A stretch of DNA of 64,000 bases from Desulfoferula sp040751985 (GCA_040751985.1 JBFMFU010000081.1:111302-175301), one strand, 5' to 3'. Counted from the first letter of the stretch, positions 9,108 through 19,130 are shown. Numbers and translations are program-made. The notes: a model not told the origin generated them from the sequence alone.

Positions 9108-9698
9108 ATGAAGAAGCTTGCCGTGATTCTGCTCGCATTGGCGGTAGTGGCTTTTATGGGCACCGCCGTCATGGCAAAAGGCAATCCCCTTAAAGACAAC
9201 GAGACCAAGGTCCACAAAGAGTTCGTTAAGTTGATTCCGAAAGACAAGATTAAAAACGTTGATGACCTTTTCAAGAAATGGCAGGAGGTCCTTGCTGGCA
9301 AGTCCGCCGCCTACCTGCTGGACGTGCGGACCCATCCCGAGTTCGACGCCTTCCACATTGAGGGCTCCAGCCACATCCACGCCGGCCATATGTATACTGT
9401 CCCTGGTAAAATCAAAGACCCCAACGCCGAAATTTGGGTCTTTTGCCGCACGCAGCATCGGTCGGCCTATGTCGCGGGCTTCCTCTACAAGTATGGTTAT
9501 AAGAATGTCTATTGGGTGGGCAAAGCCCCCGATGGCACCGTTGGCGGTATTGTGGGTTGGGTGAAGCGCGGCTATCCCGTGGTCAACTACTTCTTCGGCT
9601 ATGCGGACAAGAAGGGCATCCACTACGCCAAGCCGCCTCTGAAGGAGCGCAAGGGCAAGAGCTATGTTCGTGAGTTCACGGGCCAGCGCGGCGAGTAA
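9108..9698 (+). CDS. Exported rhodanese-domain protein
   Basis: 196 residues with a Sec signal peptide (residues 1-22, cleavage near VMA-KG). The rhodanese domain covers about 45-160: LLDVRTHPEFDAFHIEGS is the entry motif and the active-site loop starts at the Cys of VFCRTQHRSAYVAGFL. The six-residue loop fits sulfane-sulfur chemistry. Being periplasmic, it could carry sulfane sulfur between extracytoplasmic enzymes. Base composition is slightly less GC-rich than its neighbours. GGAGGT precedes the ATG, and a strong terminator follows at 9747. Confidence 0.87.
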   Translation: MKKLAVILLALAVVAFMGTAVMAKGNPLKDNETKVHKEFVKLIPKDKIKNVDDLFKKWQEVLAGKSAAYLLDVRTHPEFDAFHIEGSSHIHAGHMYTVPGKIKDPNAEIWVFCRTQHRSAYVAGFLYKYGYKNVYWVGKAPDGTVGGIVGWVKRGYPVVNYFFGYADKKGIHYAKPPLKERKGKSYVREFTGQRGE

Positions 9699-9746
9699 CG
9701 CGGCCTGAAGATGCTCAATTAAGCATCGCCTGATAAACGCACGTAA

Positions 9747-9778
9747 GGGGAGCCGTCAGTAGCGGCTCCCCTTTTCTT
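9747..9778 (+). terminator. Rho-independent terminator after the rhodanese gene
   Basis: A perfect 9-base-pair stem (GGGGAGCCG at 9747-9755 with CGGCTCCCC at 9763-9771) and a 7-base loop, followed by TTTTCTTT. Confidence 0.9.
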
Positions 9779-9849
9779 TGCCCGCCCGCCCTCTCCTGAG
9801 CCGCCCGGTTGTGGTAGTCTTTTCCCACTCAGACGCGGAGAATGCACCC

Positions 9850-11190
9850 ATGCCCCTTGCCGATCTCAGACAGGACGCCCGCAGCATCGTCGACGCCGCC
9901 CTCAAGGCCGTGGAGCCGGCCCGCGCCGTGCAGAAGGCCTTGACCCTATCCGGCGACACCCTGCGGGTGGGCGGGCAGGAGATAGACCTGGGTGCCTACA
10001 GCCGCATCGTGGTGGTGGGCGCGGGCAAGGCCGGCGCGCCCATGGCCCGGTCCCTGGAAAAGGTGCTGGGCAGCCGCATCAGCGCCGGGCGGGTGGTGGT
10101 CAAGGACGGCCACGCCGCGCTCACCGGCATTGTGGCCATCGAGCAGGCCGGCCACCCGGTGCCGGACCAGCGCGGGGTGGCCGCCGGCCAGCGCATCGCG
10201 GAGCTGGTGCGGTCTAACGCCGCCGCGGACACCCTGTTCTTCTGCCTGATCTCCGGCGGCGGCAGCGCCCTGTTGGTGTCGCCGGCCCAGGGCGTCAGCC
10301 TGGCCGACAAGCAGCAGACCACCCGCCTGCTCCTGGCCTGCGGAGCGGACATAGGCGAGATCAACGCCATCCGCAAGCACCTGAGCGATCTCAAGGGCGG
10401 CTGCCTGGCCCGCCTGGCCGCGCCTGGACGCATGATCAGCCTGATCATCAGCGACGTGGTGGGCGACCGCCTGGACGTGATCGCCTCGGGCCCCACGGTG
10501 CCCGACACCTCCACCTGGCAGGACTGCTGGGACATCCTGGAGCGCCACGGCATCTGGCCACAAACCCCGGAGCCGGTGCGTCGCCGCATCGAGGCTGGCC
10601 TGCAGGGACGCCTGCCCGAGACCCCCAAGCCCGGCGACCCGGAGCTGGCCGGGGTGCTCAACTTGATCGTGGCCAACAACCGCCGGGCCGTGGAGCGGGC
10701 CGCGGCCCAGGCCCGGGACCTGGGCTATGCTCCCCTGGTGCTCTCCACCACCATCGAGGGCGAAACCGCGGACATCGCCCGCATGCACGCGGCTCTGGCC
10801 CGGGAGGTGCTGGCCAGCGGCCAGCCCCTGCCTCCGCCCTGCTGCCTGATCAGCGGCGGCGAGACCACGGTGACCCTGGGCGACGCGCCGGGCAAGGGCG
10901 GCCGCAACCAGGAGTTCGCCCTGGCCGCGGCCCTGGACCTGGCCGGGCTGGAGGAGGCGCTGGCCGTATCCCTGGGCACCGACGGCACTGACGGCCCCAC
11001 CGATGCGGCCGGGGCCTGGGCCGACGGCCGCACCGTGGAGCGGGCCCGCACCCTGGGGCTGAAGGCCGCCGACTTCCTGGCCCGGCACGACGCCTACAAC
11101 TTCTTCGACCCCTTGCAGGATTTGATCGTCACCGGCCCCACGCGCACCAACGTCATGGACCTGCGCCTGGTGCTGGTGCGGGCCGCTTGA
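9850..11190 (+). CDS. Glycerate 2-kinase / MOFRL family protein (formerly hydroxypyruvate reductase, TtuD type)
   Basis: 446 residues from the ATG at 9850, preferred over an upstream in-frame TTG at 9778 that falls in the terminator tail; a CGGAG element lies just upstream. The N-terminal half carries VVGAGKAGAPMA and the glycine-rich SGGGSALL loop. The C-terminal MOFRL domain is seen in ISGGETTVTLG and GKGGRNQEFALAAAL. The family phosphorylates glycerate to 2-phosphoglycerate using ATP. Many databases still name it hydroxypyruvate reductase. Its glycerate would fit with the glycolate/lactate-type oxidases elsewhere in the window, but this link is inference. Confidence 0.9.
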   Translation: MPLADLRQDARSIVDAALKAVEPARAVQKALTLSGDTLRVGGQEIDLGAYSRIVVVGAGKAGAPMARSLEKVLGSRISAGRVVVKDGHAALTGIVAIEQAGHPVPDQRGVAAGQRIAELVRSNAAADTLFFCLISGGGSALLVSPAQGVSLADKQQTTRLLLACGADIGEINAIRKHLSDLKGGCLARLAAPGRMISLIISDVVGDRLDVIASGPTVPDTSTWQDCWDILERHGIWPQTPEPVRRRIEAGLQGRLPETPKPGDPELAGVLNLIVANNRRAVERAAAQARDLGYAPLVLSTTIEGETADIARMHAALAREVLASGQPLPPPCCLISGGETTVTLGDAPGKGGRNQEFALAAALDLAGLEEALAVSLGTDGTDGPTDAAGAWADGRTVERARTLGLKAADFLARHDAYNFFDPLQDLIVTGPTRTNVMDLRLVLVRAA

Positions 11191-11248
11191 CCGGCCCCGG
11201 CCAGCCGGCCTAGAGTGGAAACCAGCCTTGAACGGCGCGAGGAGATGC

Positions 11249-12246
11249 GTGACCGAGCCCCTGCTGAACATACAAGAGCTGCTCACGGTCTTTGACACCG
11301 ACGACGGCCTGCTGGCCGCGGTGGACGGCCTGGACCTGTCCGTGGAGGCGGGCGAGATCCTGGGCCTGGTGGGCGAGAGCGGCTGCGGGAAAAGCCTCAC
11401 CGCGCTAAGCGTCATGGGCCTGCTGCCCCCGCCGGGGCGGGTGGCCGCCGGCCGGGTGCTGTTCGAGGGACGCGATTTGCTGCAGGCCCCGGCTGCGGAG
11501 ATGCGCAGCCTGCGGGGCCGGGCTATGTCCATGATCTTCCAGGAGCCCATGACCTCCCTGAACCCGGTGTTCACCGTAGGCCGCCAAGTGGCCGAGGAGA
11601 TCACGGCCCACGAACAGGCCGGCTCCCGGGAGGCCTGGCAGCGGGCGGTGGAGATGCTTCAGCGGGTGGGCATCCCGGACCCCGAGGGCCGGGCCAAGTC
11701 CTATCCCCACCAACTCAGCGGCGGCATGCGCCAGCGGGTGATGATCGCCATGGCCCTGGCCCTGAACCCCCGCCTCTTAATCGCCGACGAGCCCACCACG
11801 GCCCTGGACGTGACCATCCAGGCCCAGATACTGGGTCTGATGCGCCGCCTCAAGGAAGAGACCGGCACCGCCATCCTGCTGATCACCCACAACCTGGCGG
11901 TGGTGGCCCAGATGTGCCGGCGGGTGGCGGTGATGTACACCGGCCGCCTGGTGGAGAGCGCCACGGTGGAGGAGCTGTTCGACCACCCCCTGCACCCCTA
12001 CACCCAGGGGCTCTTATCCTGCCTGCCCTCGCGCTCGCCCCATCCGGGCCAGAAGCTGCCCACCATCGGCGGCATCGTGCCGCCCCTGGGCGCCCTGCCG
12101 GCTGGATGCGCCTTCAGCGACCGCTGCCCCCGGCGCTTCGAGCCCTGCACCCAGGCCGAGCCGGCCCTGAAGGAGGTGGCGCCCGGCCATTGGGTGCGCT
12201 GCTACCTGCACCACGACCAGGCCCGCCAGCGGGTTAGGATGGCGGC

Positions 12247-12250
<4 letters not shown>
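11249..12250 (+). CDS. Oligopeptide/dipeptide ABC transporter ATPase, DppD/OppD type
   Basis: About 333 residues from GTG at 11249, chosen because AGGAG lies immediately upstream; an in-frame TTG at 11228 would start 7 codons earlier. Walker A GESGCGKSLT, signature LSGGMRQRV, Walker B LLIADEPTTALD and H-loop ITHNLAVV are all intact. The C-terminal oligopeptide-transporter extension with a Cys cluster (CAFSDRCPRRFEPC, then a later Cys) is present, as in ATPases of this type that bind a [4Fe-4S] cluster. It overlaps the next ATPase by 4 bases. No permease or substrate-binding gene is in the window. Confidence 0.93.
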
Positions 12251-13224
<974 letters not shown>

Positions 13225-13543
13225 CCCCGGCTGCGCCAGCCAGCGTGCCGCTGGGGGCAAAGCGGGTCGAGATGCTGTCGGCCAAAGTCAACCGCTGCTG
13301 CTCCCGTTGAAAACATCTGGGAGCCCAAGCCTGGGGCCCGGCATACTGCGTTGCCGGCTTCGCTCGCGCTTCGATGTAGCTTTGACTACACCTGCGGCGC
13401 TCGCTCGCCGGACGCCTTGTCTGCCGGCGGCTGGCTGTGCCGGACCAGGGCGCAGACCGTCCCCGGCCGCGGGCAGGGATTTCCTCTAACCACTGCCTAT
13501 ATAAAGCCTAACAATACCGCCCGGCCTTCATGAAATACCCGGG
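13225..13543. other. 319-base intergenic stretch with a quasi-palindromic GC-rich element
   Basis: No credible gene. Between about 13350 and 13425 the sequence is a loose inverted repeat around TGTAG-CTTTGA-CTACA, flanked on both sides by related CGGC(T/G)-TCGCTCGC units. This looks like an extragenic repeat rather than coding DNA. No T-tract follows, so it is not a clear terminator. The rest shows nothing recognisable. Confidence 0.45.
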
Positions 13544-14467
13544 CTAGCCGCCCAAGTAGTCTGCCTCCAGGGCCTCCACCAGCTTGGTCAGGGTGGCGTT
13601 GATTGGCGTGGCCACGCCCTGCTTGGCGCCGGCGCATACCACGGCGCCGTTGATGTAGGCCACCTCGGTGCGGCGCTTGGCTCGCACGTCCTGCAGCATG
13701 GAGCTGACGTTGGCGCCGGTGCGCCGGGCCACATCCTCCACCGCGGCCAGCATGTCCTCGTGCAGGAAGGCCACGCTACGGGCCCGGCCCACGGCTAGGG
13801 CCTCGGCCACGGCCTGGGCCATGATCTCCCGAGCCGGGGGCAGCTCCAGCAGGCGACCGTTCTTCACCCCCAGGATGGCGGTGAGGGCGTTGATGCCCAC
13901 GTTGACCACCAGCTTGGTCCAGATGAGGTTCTGCACCCCTTGGCTGGCGCTGGCCTCGAAGCCAGCGGCTTTCAAGAGGGCCAGCACCCGCTCGGTGAAC
14001 TGGTCCACCGGGCCCTGGGCCGGGCCGATGTGGGTCTGCCCGCGGCCGGCGTGGCGCACGTGCCCCGGCGCCAGCAGGGTGGCGCCCTCGCTGGTGATGC
14101 CGCCCAGCACCCGCGCCGGGCCCAGGGCCGCCACCAGGGCCTCCACGTTGCCGGCCCCGTTCTGCAGGGTCAGGGCCCGGGCGCTGGGCGCCAGGTGCGC
14201 TCCCAGGATGCGGGCCACCTCCGGGGTGTGGTAGGCCTTGGTGCAGACCACGGCCAGCTCCACCTCGCCCAGGATGGCGGGCGCGGTCTGGATGGGAATG
14301 GCCTGGGTGTGGCGGCCCGCCTGGTGCTCCAGGATCACGCCCTGGCCCTGGATGTGGGCCGCCCGCTCCGGACGGTAGTCCAGCAGGTGCACCTGGGCCC
14401 CGGCCCGCTGTAGGCGCGCGGCCAGCAGCAGGCCCATGGCCCCTGGCCCCACGACGGCGATCTTCAT
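13544..14467 (-). CDS. panE: 2-dehydropantoate 2-reductase (ketopantoate reductase)
   Basis: 307 residues. The start is ATG at 14467 (KIAVVGPGAMGLLLAARL), an N-terminal Rossmann GxGAxG motif; the open frame further upstream is read-through into panB in another frame. VVCTKAYHT and LTLQNGAGN match the NADPH and substrate region. The C-terminal helical domain holds the catalytic-type Lys in IWTKLVVNVGINALTA, followed by the conserved SSMLQDV segment. It reduces ketopantoate to pantoate with NADPH. It lies 11 bases downstream of panB in the same operon. Confidence 0.93.
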   Translation of the reverse strand: MKIAVVGPGAMGLLLAARLQRAGAQVHLLDYRPERAAHIQGQGVILEHQAGRHTQAIPIQTAPAILGEVELAVVCTKAYHTPEVARILGAHLAPSARALTLQNGAGNVEALVAALGPARVLGGITSEGATLLAPGHVRHAGRGQTHIGPAQGPVDQFTERVLALLKAAGFEASASQGVQNLIWTKLVVNVGINALTAILGVKNGRLLELPPAREIMAQAVAEALAVGRARSVAFLHEDMLAAVEDVARRTGANVSSMLQDVRAKRRTEVAYINGAVVCAGAKQGVATPINATLTKLVEALEADYLGG

Positions 14468-14478
14468 GGCCGGCCCCC

Positions 14479-15318
14479 TTACAGCTTGAGCTGCTCCAGC
14501 ACCGCCGGGTCCATGCTGAAGCTGTGCTCCGGCGCCGGGAAGGCCCCCGCGGTCACGTCTTTGACATAGGAGGAAACCGCCTCGCTGAGCATGGCGAAGA
14601 TGTTGACGTATTGGCGGGCCATCTTGGGCGGCTTGCGCTCGGCCAGGCCCACCAGGTCGTGCACCACCAGCACCTGGCCGTCGCAGCCCGCGCCGCCGCC
14701 GATGCCGATGGTGATCATGGGCGTGGCCTTGGTGATGGCCTCGGCCAGGGGCGCCGGGATGCACTCGAACACCACCAGGCTGGCCCCGGCCTCGGCCAGG
14801 GCCCGGGCCGCGTCGATAAGCTTCTGGGCGCCGGCCAGGTCCTTGCCCTGCACCTTGTAGCCGCCCAACCGGGAAACGCTCTGGGGAGTCAGGCCGATGT
14901 GGGCGCAGACCGGGATGCCGGCGTCCACGATGGCCTTCACCGTGGGGGCCACCTCGACGCCTCCCTCCAGCTTCACGCAGTCGCAGCCGCCCTCCTTCAT
15001 CAGGCGGCCGGCGTTCATGATGGCCTGCTCCTTGCTCACCTGGTAGGACATGAAGGGCATGTCGCCGATGAGCAGGGGGTAGGTCAGGCCGCGGCGCACG
15101 GCCTTGATGTGGTGCAGCATCTCCTCCATGGTCACCGGCACCGTGGAGTCGTAGCCCAGCACCACGTTGCCCAGGCTGTCGCCCACCAGCACCGAATCCA
15201 CCCCGGCCAGCTCCATTACCCGGGCCGTGGGGTAGTCGTAGGCCGTGAGCATGGTGACCTTCTGGCCTTTGGCTTTCTTCTGCCTGAGATCGGGAATGGT
15301 GATCTTCTTGCGATCCAT
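14479..15318 (-). CDS. panB: 3-methyl-2-oxobutanoate hydroxymethyltransferase
   Basis: 279 residues from the ATG at 15318, which has GAGGAGAGG just upstream; an open extension to 15450 lacks family similarity. The TIM-barrel signature is complete: TAYDYPTARVMELAG, LVGDSLGNVVLGYDST (metal-binding Asp) and CDCVKLEGG (Lys and Glu). The enzyme adds a hydroxymethyl group from methylene-THF to 2-oxoisovalerate, the first step of pantothenate and CoA synthesis. It is followed by panE, which performs the next step. It needs 5,10-methylene-THF, which the nearby FolD interconverts. Confidence 0.96.
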   Translation of the reverse strand: MDRKKITIPDLRQKKAKGQKVTMLTAYDYPTARVMELAGVDSVLVGDSLGNVVLGYDSTVPVTMEEMLHHIKAVRRGLTYPLLIGDMPFMSYQVSKEQAIMNAGRLMKEGGCDCVKLEGGVEVAPTVKAIVDAGIPVCAHIGLTPQSVSRLGGYKVQGKDLAGAQKLIDAARALAEAGASLVVFECIPAPLAEAITKATPMITIGIGGGAGCDGQVLVVHDLVGLAERKPPKMARQYVNIFAMLSEAVSSYVKDVTAGAFPAPEHSFSMDPAVLEQLKL

Positions 15319-15624
15319 AGTCCTCTCCTCGCGTTCGGTAGAAGCCGTGGATTTGGGGACCAACCCGATCGGGGCGCCGGCGGCCGTCTGTGTCCCATGA
15401 AGGATCCCAGCGGCCTGGCCGCGAATCGGGCCGGAGCGATTGTGACTCATTGGTAACGGCGATTGTTGGTTATGTCAAGCCTTATGCTAGGGCAGAAAAA
15501 TATTGACAGTGCACCCCTGCTGTGATGTTTTTGGTGGCGCCGGCTGCGCGCTGGGCCGGCACCTCGCGAAGATAATACGGTTTAACCGCCTAAGTGCTGA
15601 TTTTGCCTAGGAAAGGAGAGGGCC

Positions 15625-16494
15625 ATGGCAGCTGAGTTGATCAAAGGCTTGCCCATTGCCAACGCAATCCGCGAAGAGATCAAGGCCGAGGTGTCCAAGC
15701 TGAAGGCCAAGGGCGTGTCGCCCAAACTGGCCGTGCTGCTGGTGGGCAGCGACCCGGGCAGCGTTTGGTACGCCAAGTCCAAGGTGGGCGTGGGCGAGAA
15801 GCTGGGCATCGAGGTGGACCTGCACACCATGGCCGCCGACACCAGCCAGGAGACGGTGCTGGAGCAGGTTCAGGGTTGGAACATGGACCCCACGGTGCAC
15901 GGCATCCTGGTGGAGCTGCCCCTGCCCAAGGGCATCAGCAAAGAAAAGGTCATGGAGTCCATCAACCCCAAGAAGGACGTGGACGGCGTACACCCGGTCA
16001 ACCGCGGCTACCTCTTGGGTGGCCAGGAGCACCTGGCCCTGGTGCCGGCCACGCCCCTGTCCTGCATCGCCCTGGCCGAGCGGGCGGGCATCAACTTCCG
16101 CGGCAAGCGGGTCACCCTGGTGGGCCGCGGCGACACCGTGGGCCGTCCCCTGGCTAGCCTTTTAATCAAGCGCGACGCCACCATCACCGTCTGCCACACC
16201 AAGACCGTGGACCTGGCCGCCGAGTGCCGCCGGGGCGAGATCGTGGTGGCCGCGGCGGGCTTCGCCGGCCTGGTCAAGAAGGACATGATCAGCCCGGGCA
16301 CGGTGGTGATCGACGCCGGCGTCAATGAGATCAAGGATGACAAGGGCGAGAGCCAGTACGTGGGCGACTGCGCGCCGGACGTGGCCGAGGTGGCCAAGGC
16401 CCTGAGCCCGGTGCCCGGCGGCGTGGGCAGCCTGACCACCACCATCATCATGCAGAACCTGCTCAAGGCCGTAGGCCTGCAGGGTCTGGGCTAG
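15625..16494 (+). CDS. folD: Bifunctional methylene-THF dehydrogenase / methenyl-THF cyclohydrolase
   Basis: 289 residues, normal for FolD. The catalytic Tyr-x-x-x-Lys pair is in VWYAKSKVGVGEKLGI (about 48-64). The substrate segments VHGILVELPLPKG and DVDGVHPVNRGYL, and the NADP-binding VTLVGRGDTVGRPLASLL (about 160) are present. It interconverts methylene-, methenyl- and 10-formyl-THF. GGAAAGGAGAGG precedes the ATG. FchA follows 18 bases later, pointing to a one-carbon unit, perhaps the methyl branch of the Wood-Ljungdahl pathway; no other gene of that pathway is in the window. Confidence 0.96.
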   Translation: MAAELIKGLPIANAIREEIKAEVSKLKAKGVSPKLAVLLVGSDPGSVWYAKSKVGVGEKLGIEVDLHTMAADTSQETVLEQVQGWNMDPTVHGILVELPLPKGISKEKVMESINPKKDVDGVHPVNRGYLLGGQEHLALVPATPLSCIALAERAGINFRGKRVTLVGRGDTVGRPLASLLIKRDATITVCHTKTVDLAAECRRGEIVVAAAGFAGLVKKDMISPGTVVIDAGVNEIKDDKGESQYVGDCAPDVAEVAKALSPVPGGVGSLTTTIIMQNLLKAVGLQGLG

Positions 16495-16512
16495 GCCCAG
16501 GGAGGACGAGCG

Positions 16513-17148
16513 ATGGCCCAACAAGTCTATGACATGAAGGTCAGCGACTTCATCGAGATCGCGGCCTCCAAGAGCCACACCCCTGGCGGCGGCAACGTCT
16601 CGGCGGTGGTGGCCACTTTGGGCGCCTCCATGGTGGCCATGGTGGGCAACCTGACCCTGAGCAACAAGAAGTACGAGGAAGTCAAGGACCAGGCCCAGGC
16701 CTGCGTGGACCGGGTGATGGGCATGATCGCCAAGCTCAAGGAGCTGACCATCAAGGACATGGAGGCCTTCGATGCCTACATGGCCGTGTTCCGCATGCCC
16801 AAGGACACCGAGGAGCAAAAGAAGGCCCGCGCCCAGGCCATGCAGGACGCGGCCAAGGCCGCCACCCTGGTGCCCCTGGAGATCTGCCAGACCTGCCTGG
16901 CCGTGGTGGAGGAGGCCGAGAGCCTGTCCAAGTACGGCAACCTGATGGCCATCAGCGACGTGGGCGTGGGGGCCATGGTGGCCGAGGCCGCCCTGCGCTC
17001 CTGCATGCTCAGCGTGGACATCAACCTGCCCAGCATCAAGGACCAAGCCTTCGTAGACAAGGTCAAGGCCGAGAAGGCCCGCCTGTTCACCCAGGCCGAG
17101 AAGATGCGCACCTTGGCCATGGCCCGGGTCATCGAGAAGATGGGCTGA
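16513..17148 (+). CDS. fchA: Formiminotransferase-cyclodeaminase / methenyl-THF cyclohydrolase family protein
   Basis: 211 residues, all-helical cyclodeaminase-type. The N-terminal motif SKSHTPGGGNVSAVVATLGASM is characteristic of FchA/FTCD C-terminal domains, and the later SDVGVGAMVAEAAL segment is also conserved. The family includes methenyl-THF cyclohydrolase of acetogens and methylotrophs, and formimino-THF cyclodeaminase. With folD directly upstream and no formiminotransferase, a cyclohydrolase role in one-carbon flux is more likely. GGGAGGA precedes the ATG and a terminator follows. Confidence 0.9.
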   Translation: MAQQVYDMKVSDFIEIAASKSHTPGGGNVSAVVATLGASMVAMVGNLTLSNKKYEEVKDQAQACVDRVMGMIAKLKELTIKDMEAFDAYMAVFRMPKDTEEQKKARAQAMQDAAKAATLVPLEICQTCLAVVEEAESLSKYGNLMAISDVGVGAMVAEAALRSCMLSVDINLPSIKDQAFVDKVKAEKARLFTQAEKMRTLAMARVIEKMG

Positions 17149-17170
17149 GCGCGCGCACCCTGCCTCTCCG

Positions 17171-17201
17171 GCGGGAGCCCTCTGGGGCTCCTGCCTTTTT
17201 T
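17171..17201 (+). terminator. Rho-independent terminator after folD-fchA
   Basis: Stem GGAGCCC (17174-17180) with GGGCTCC (17185-17191), extended by three outer pairs including one G-T, loop TCTG, then six T. It closes the folD-fchA unit. Confidence 0.88.
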
Positions 17202-17252
17202 GCGCCCCGGCCTCCGCTTGCGGGGTGGCGGGGGCTGTGATAGCTTTTGAGC

Positions 17253-17660
17253 ATGCGCACCGGATTGCTATTCCGCTGGGTGGTCAACGCCCTGGGCCTG
17301 CTGTTCGTGAGCTGGCTCTTCGACGGCATCCGCGTGGACGGCGTGGGCTGGGCCTTCATCGCCGCCCTGTTCCTGGGCATCTTCAACGCCCTGGTGCGCC
17401 CGGTGCTCATCCTGCTCACCCTGCCCATCACCATAGTGACCATGGGGCTGTTCATCCTGGTGATCAACGCCCTGATGCTCTGGCTGACCGGCGCCCTGCT
17501 CGCCGGTTTTCACGTGCAGGGCTTCTGGACCGCGGTGGGCGGGGCCTTGGTGCTGAGCATCATCAGCCTGGCGGCCAACTCCCTGGTGGGCGACCGGGGC
17601 CGCATCGAGGTGATCGACCTGCGCCGAGACTCCGGCAACAACCAGCGGTGGAGGGCCTGA
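17253..17660 (+). CDS. Phage holin family IV / YvlD-type small membrane protein
   Basis: 135 residues from the ATG at 17253; a TTG two codons upstream is less likely. Four hydrophobic helices with the family pattern: WLFDGIRVDG after helix 1, LFLGIFNALVRPVLILLTLPI at helix 2 into the NALVRP motif, and FILVINALMLWLTG at helix 3. It ends with a short charged cytoplasmic tail. The family name is historical; most members are chromosomal inner-membrane proteins of unknown role, and nothing here suggests a prophage. The next small gene starts 3 bases later. Confidence 0.85.
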   Translation: MRTGLLFRWVVNALGLLFVSWLFDGIRVDGVGWAFIAALFLGIFNALVRPVLILLTLPITIVTMGLFILVINALMLWLTGALLAGFHVQGFWTAVGGALVLSIISLAANSLVGDRGRIEVIDLRRDSGNNQRWRA

Positions 17661-17663
17661 GCC

Positions 17664-17939
17664 ATGGAGCTGGATCAGCGCAGCCTGCGCATGCGGGTCG
17701 ACTCCTGCCAGCGGGTGATCCAGGACGTGAGCCAGCGCCTGTCCCAAGAGTCGGTGCACCCCAGCCTCGTAGATCAACTGCAACACCTCACCGAGCTGCT
17801 GGCCCTGATCGACCATCGCCTGGTCAACGAAAAGGACCTGGACCGCATCGAAGGCTCCACCAACCAGCTCTTGCACGAGCTGGCGGTGCTGTTCAGCAAC
17901 AAGGGCTTCGGCTCCCTGTACGACGACCCCTTGCAATAA
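17664..17939 (+). CDS. Hypothetical 91-residue helical protein
   Basis: Not recognised. It is largely alpha-helical with regular Leu/Val spacing (LRMRVDSCQRVIQDVSQRL, then LLALIDHRLVNEKDLDRI), soluble, without signal or Cys clusters. It starts 3 bases after the membrane protein gene and is followed at once by a terminator, so it is probably co-transcribed with that gene. Codon use matches the neighbours, which supports real coding. Confidence 0.6.
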   Translation: MELDQRSLRMRVDSCQRVIQDVSQRLSQESVHPSLVDQLQHLTELLALIDHRLVNEKDLDRIEGSTNQLLHELAVLFSNKGFGSLYDDPLQ

Positions 17940-17960
17940 TCCGTACTGCGCGCGTTGCCG

Positions 17961-17981
17961 CCGGCCAAGGGCCGGTTTTTT
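17961..17981 (+). terminator. Rho-independent terminator
   Basis: CCGGCC (17961-17966), loop AAG, GGCCGG (17970-17975), then six T. Confidence 0.85.
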
Positions 17982-18086
17982 ATTGGCCGGCGCCACCTGC
18001 CGGACGTGCCCTGGGCTGCGCCGCCGCCCTTAGGGTCTGCTATAATCAGAGCCAACGCACCTTGGAACCTGTTGCGAGATGAAGCT

Positions 18087-19124
18087 ATGGCCAGCCCCTT
18101 TCAAGGCATCCGCCGCCTGCACCTGATCATGGGGCTGCAGTGCAACGCGCGCTGCATCATGTGCTACCAGACCGACTTTTCGGCCAAGCGCAACATGCCC
18201 CCGGAGATATACCGGGAGCACCTCTTGCCCCTGTACCTCTACATCCAGAGCGTGAAGCTGCAGGGCGGCGAACCCACCATCATGCCCAACTGCCGGGAGC
18301 TGGTGGGGTTCCTGCGCCAGTACGATAACATACGCTACAGCATGACCACCAACGGCATCTACCTGGACGACTTCTGGCTGGAGTCGGTCACCAGCCAGGG
18401 CGGCTTCATCAACTTTTCCATCAACGCGGCCCGGCCCCAGTCCTACGCCCAGATCGTCAAATACGGCGACTACGACAAGGTGTGCGAAAACCTGAAGCGG
18501 GTCATAGCCCGCCGCCAAGGCCGCCAGCCCAGGGTGGCCATCTCCATGGTGATCCTGAACCACAACATCCTGGAGGTGGCTGAGTTCGTGCAGATGGGTC
18601 ACGAGCTGGGCGTGGACCTGGTCTCCTTTGGCGTGGACCCCATCTTGAGCTTCGCCAACCTGCCCCCGCGCGACCAGATCCGGGCCCAGCTAGAACGCGC
18701 CGATGCGCTGGCCCGGCAATACGACCTGGAGACCGAGGCCCTGGACGTGCTGCTCCGGGACTTCGGCCTGCGCCAGAAGGCCGAGCTGCCCCGGGTCACG
18801 CCCGTGGCCTGCGCCCTGCCCTTCAACAACCTGGTGGTGGATGAGCGCGGCGAGGTGCGCGTGTGCTGCAACACCTGGAAGGTGCTGGGTAACACCTACC
18901 GCGACTCCCTGGAGGACATTGTCACCGGCAAGGCCATGCAGGCCTTCCGCCATAAGATGGACCAGGGCGACTACACCTGGTGCGACCCCTACTGCGGCAA
19001 CAACCCCCGCCCCACCCGCCAGGCCCTGCTCAACAAGTACCTGTACCTGGCCCGGCGGGACCCCAAGGACACCTTCGCCAAGTTCAAGAAAAAGCTGCAG
19101 CGCCGCCGTTCGCTGGGCGCCTGA
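18087..19124 (+). CDS. Radical SAM protein with SPASM-like C-terminus
   Basis: 345 residues from the ATG at 18087, the first Met before the conserved core; the open frame upstream runs through the terminator. The radical SAM cluster motif CNARCIMC sits at about 19-26, followed by KLQGGEPTIMPN (the GGE motif). Near the C-terminus several Cys (ACALPFNN, VRVCCNTW, WCDPYCG) suggest an auxiliary Fe-S cluster of SPASM or Twitch type. Such enzymes often modify peptides or carbohydrates. No obvious precursor peptide gene is adjacent, so the substrate is unknown. Confidence 0.88.
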   Translation: MASPFQGIRRLHLIMGLQCNARCIMCYQTDFSAKRNMPPEIYREHLLPLYLYIQSVKLQGGEPTIMPNCRELVGFLRQYDNIRYSMTTNGIYLDDFWLESVTSQGGFINFSINAARPQSYAQIVKYGDYDKVCENLKRVIARRQGRQPRVAISMVILNHNILEVAEFVQMGHELGVDLVSFGVDPILSFANLPPRDQIRAQLERADALARQYDLETEALDVLLRDFGLRQKAELPRVTPVACALPFNNLVVDERGEVRVCCNTWKVLGNTYRDSLEDIVTGKAMQAFRHKMDQGDYTWCDPYCGNNPRPTRQALLNKYLYLARRDPKDTFAKFKKKLQRRRSLGA

Positions 19125-19130
19125 GGCCTC

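Noticed and set aside
15503..15531. TTGACA upstream of folD as a full promoter
   Set aside because: The -35 box is perfect, but no acceptable -10 lies at 16-18 bases.
17253..17660. Prophage signal from the holin-family membrane protein
   Set aside because: The family is mostly chromosomal and the flanks are housekeeping genes of normal GC content.
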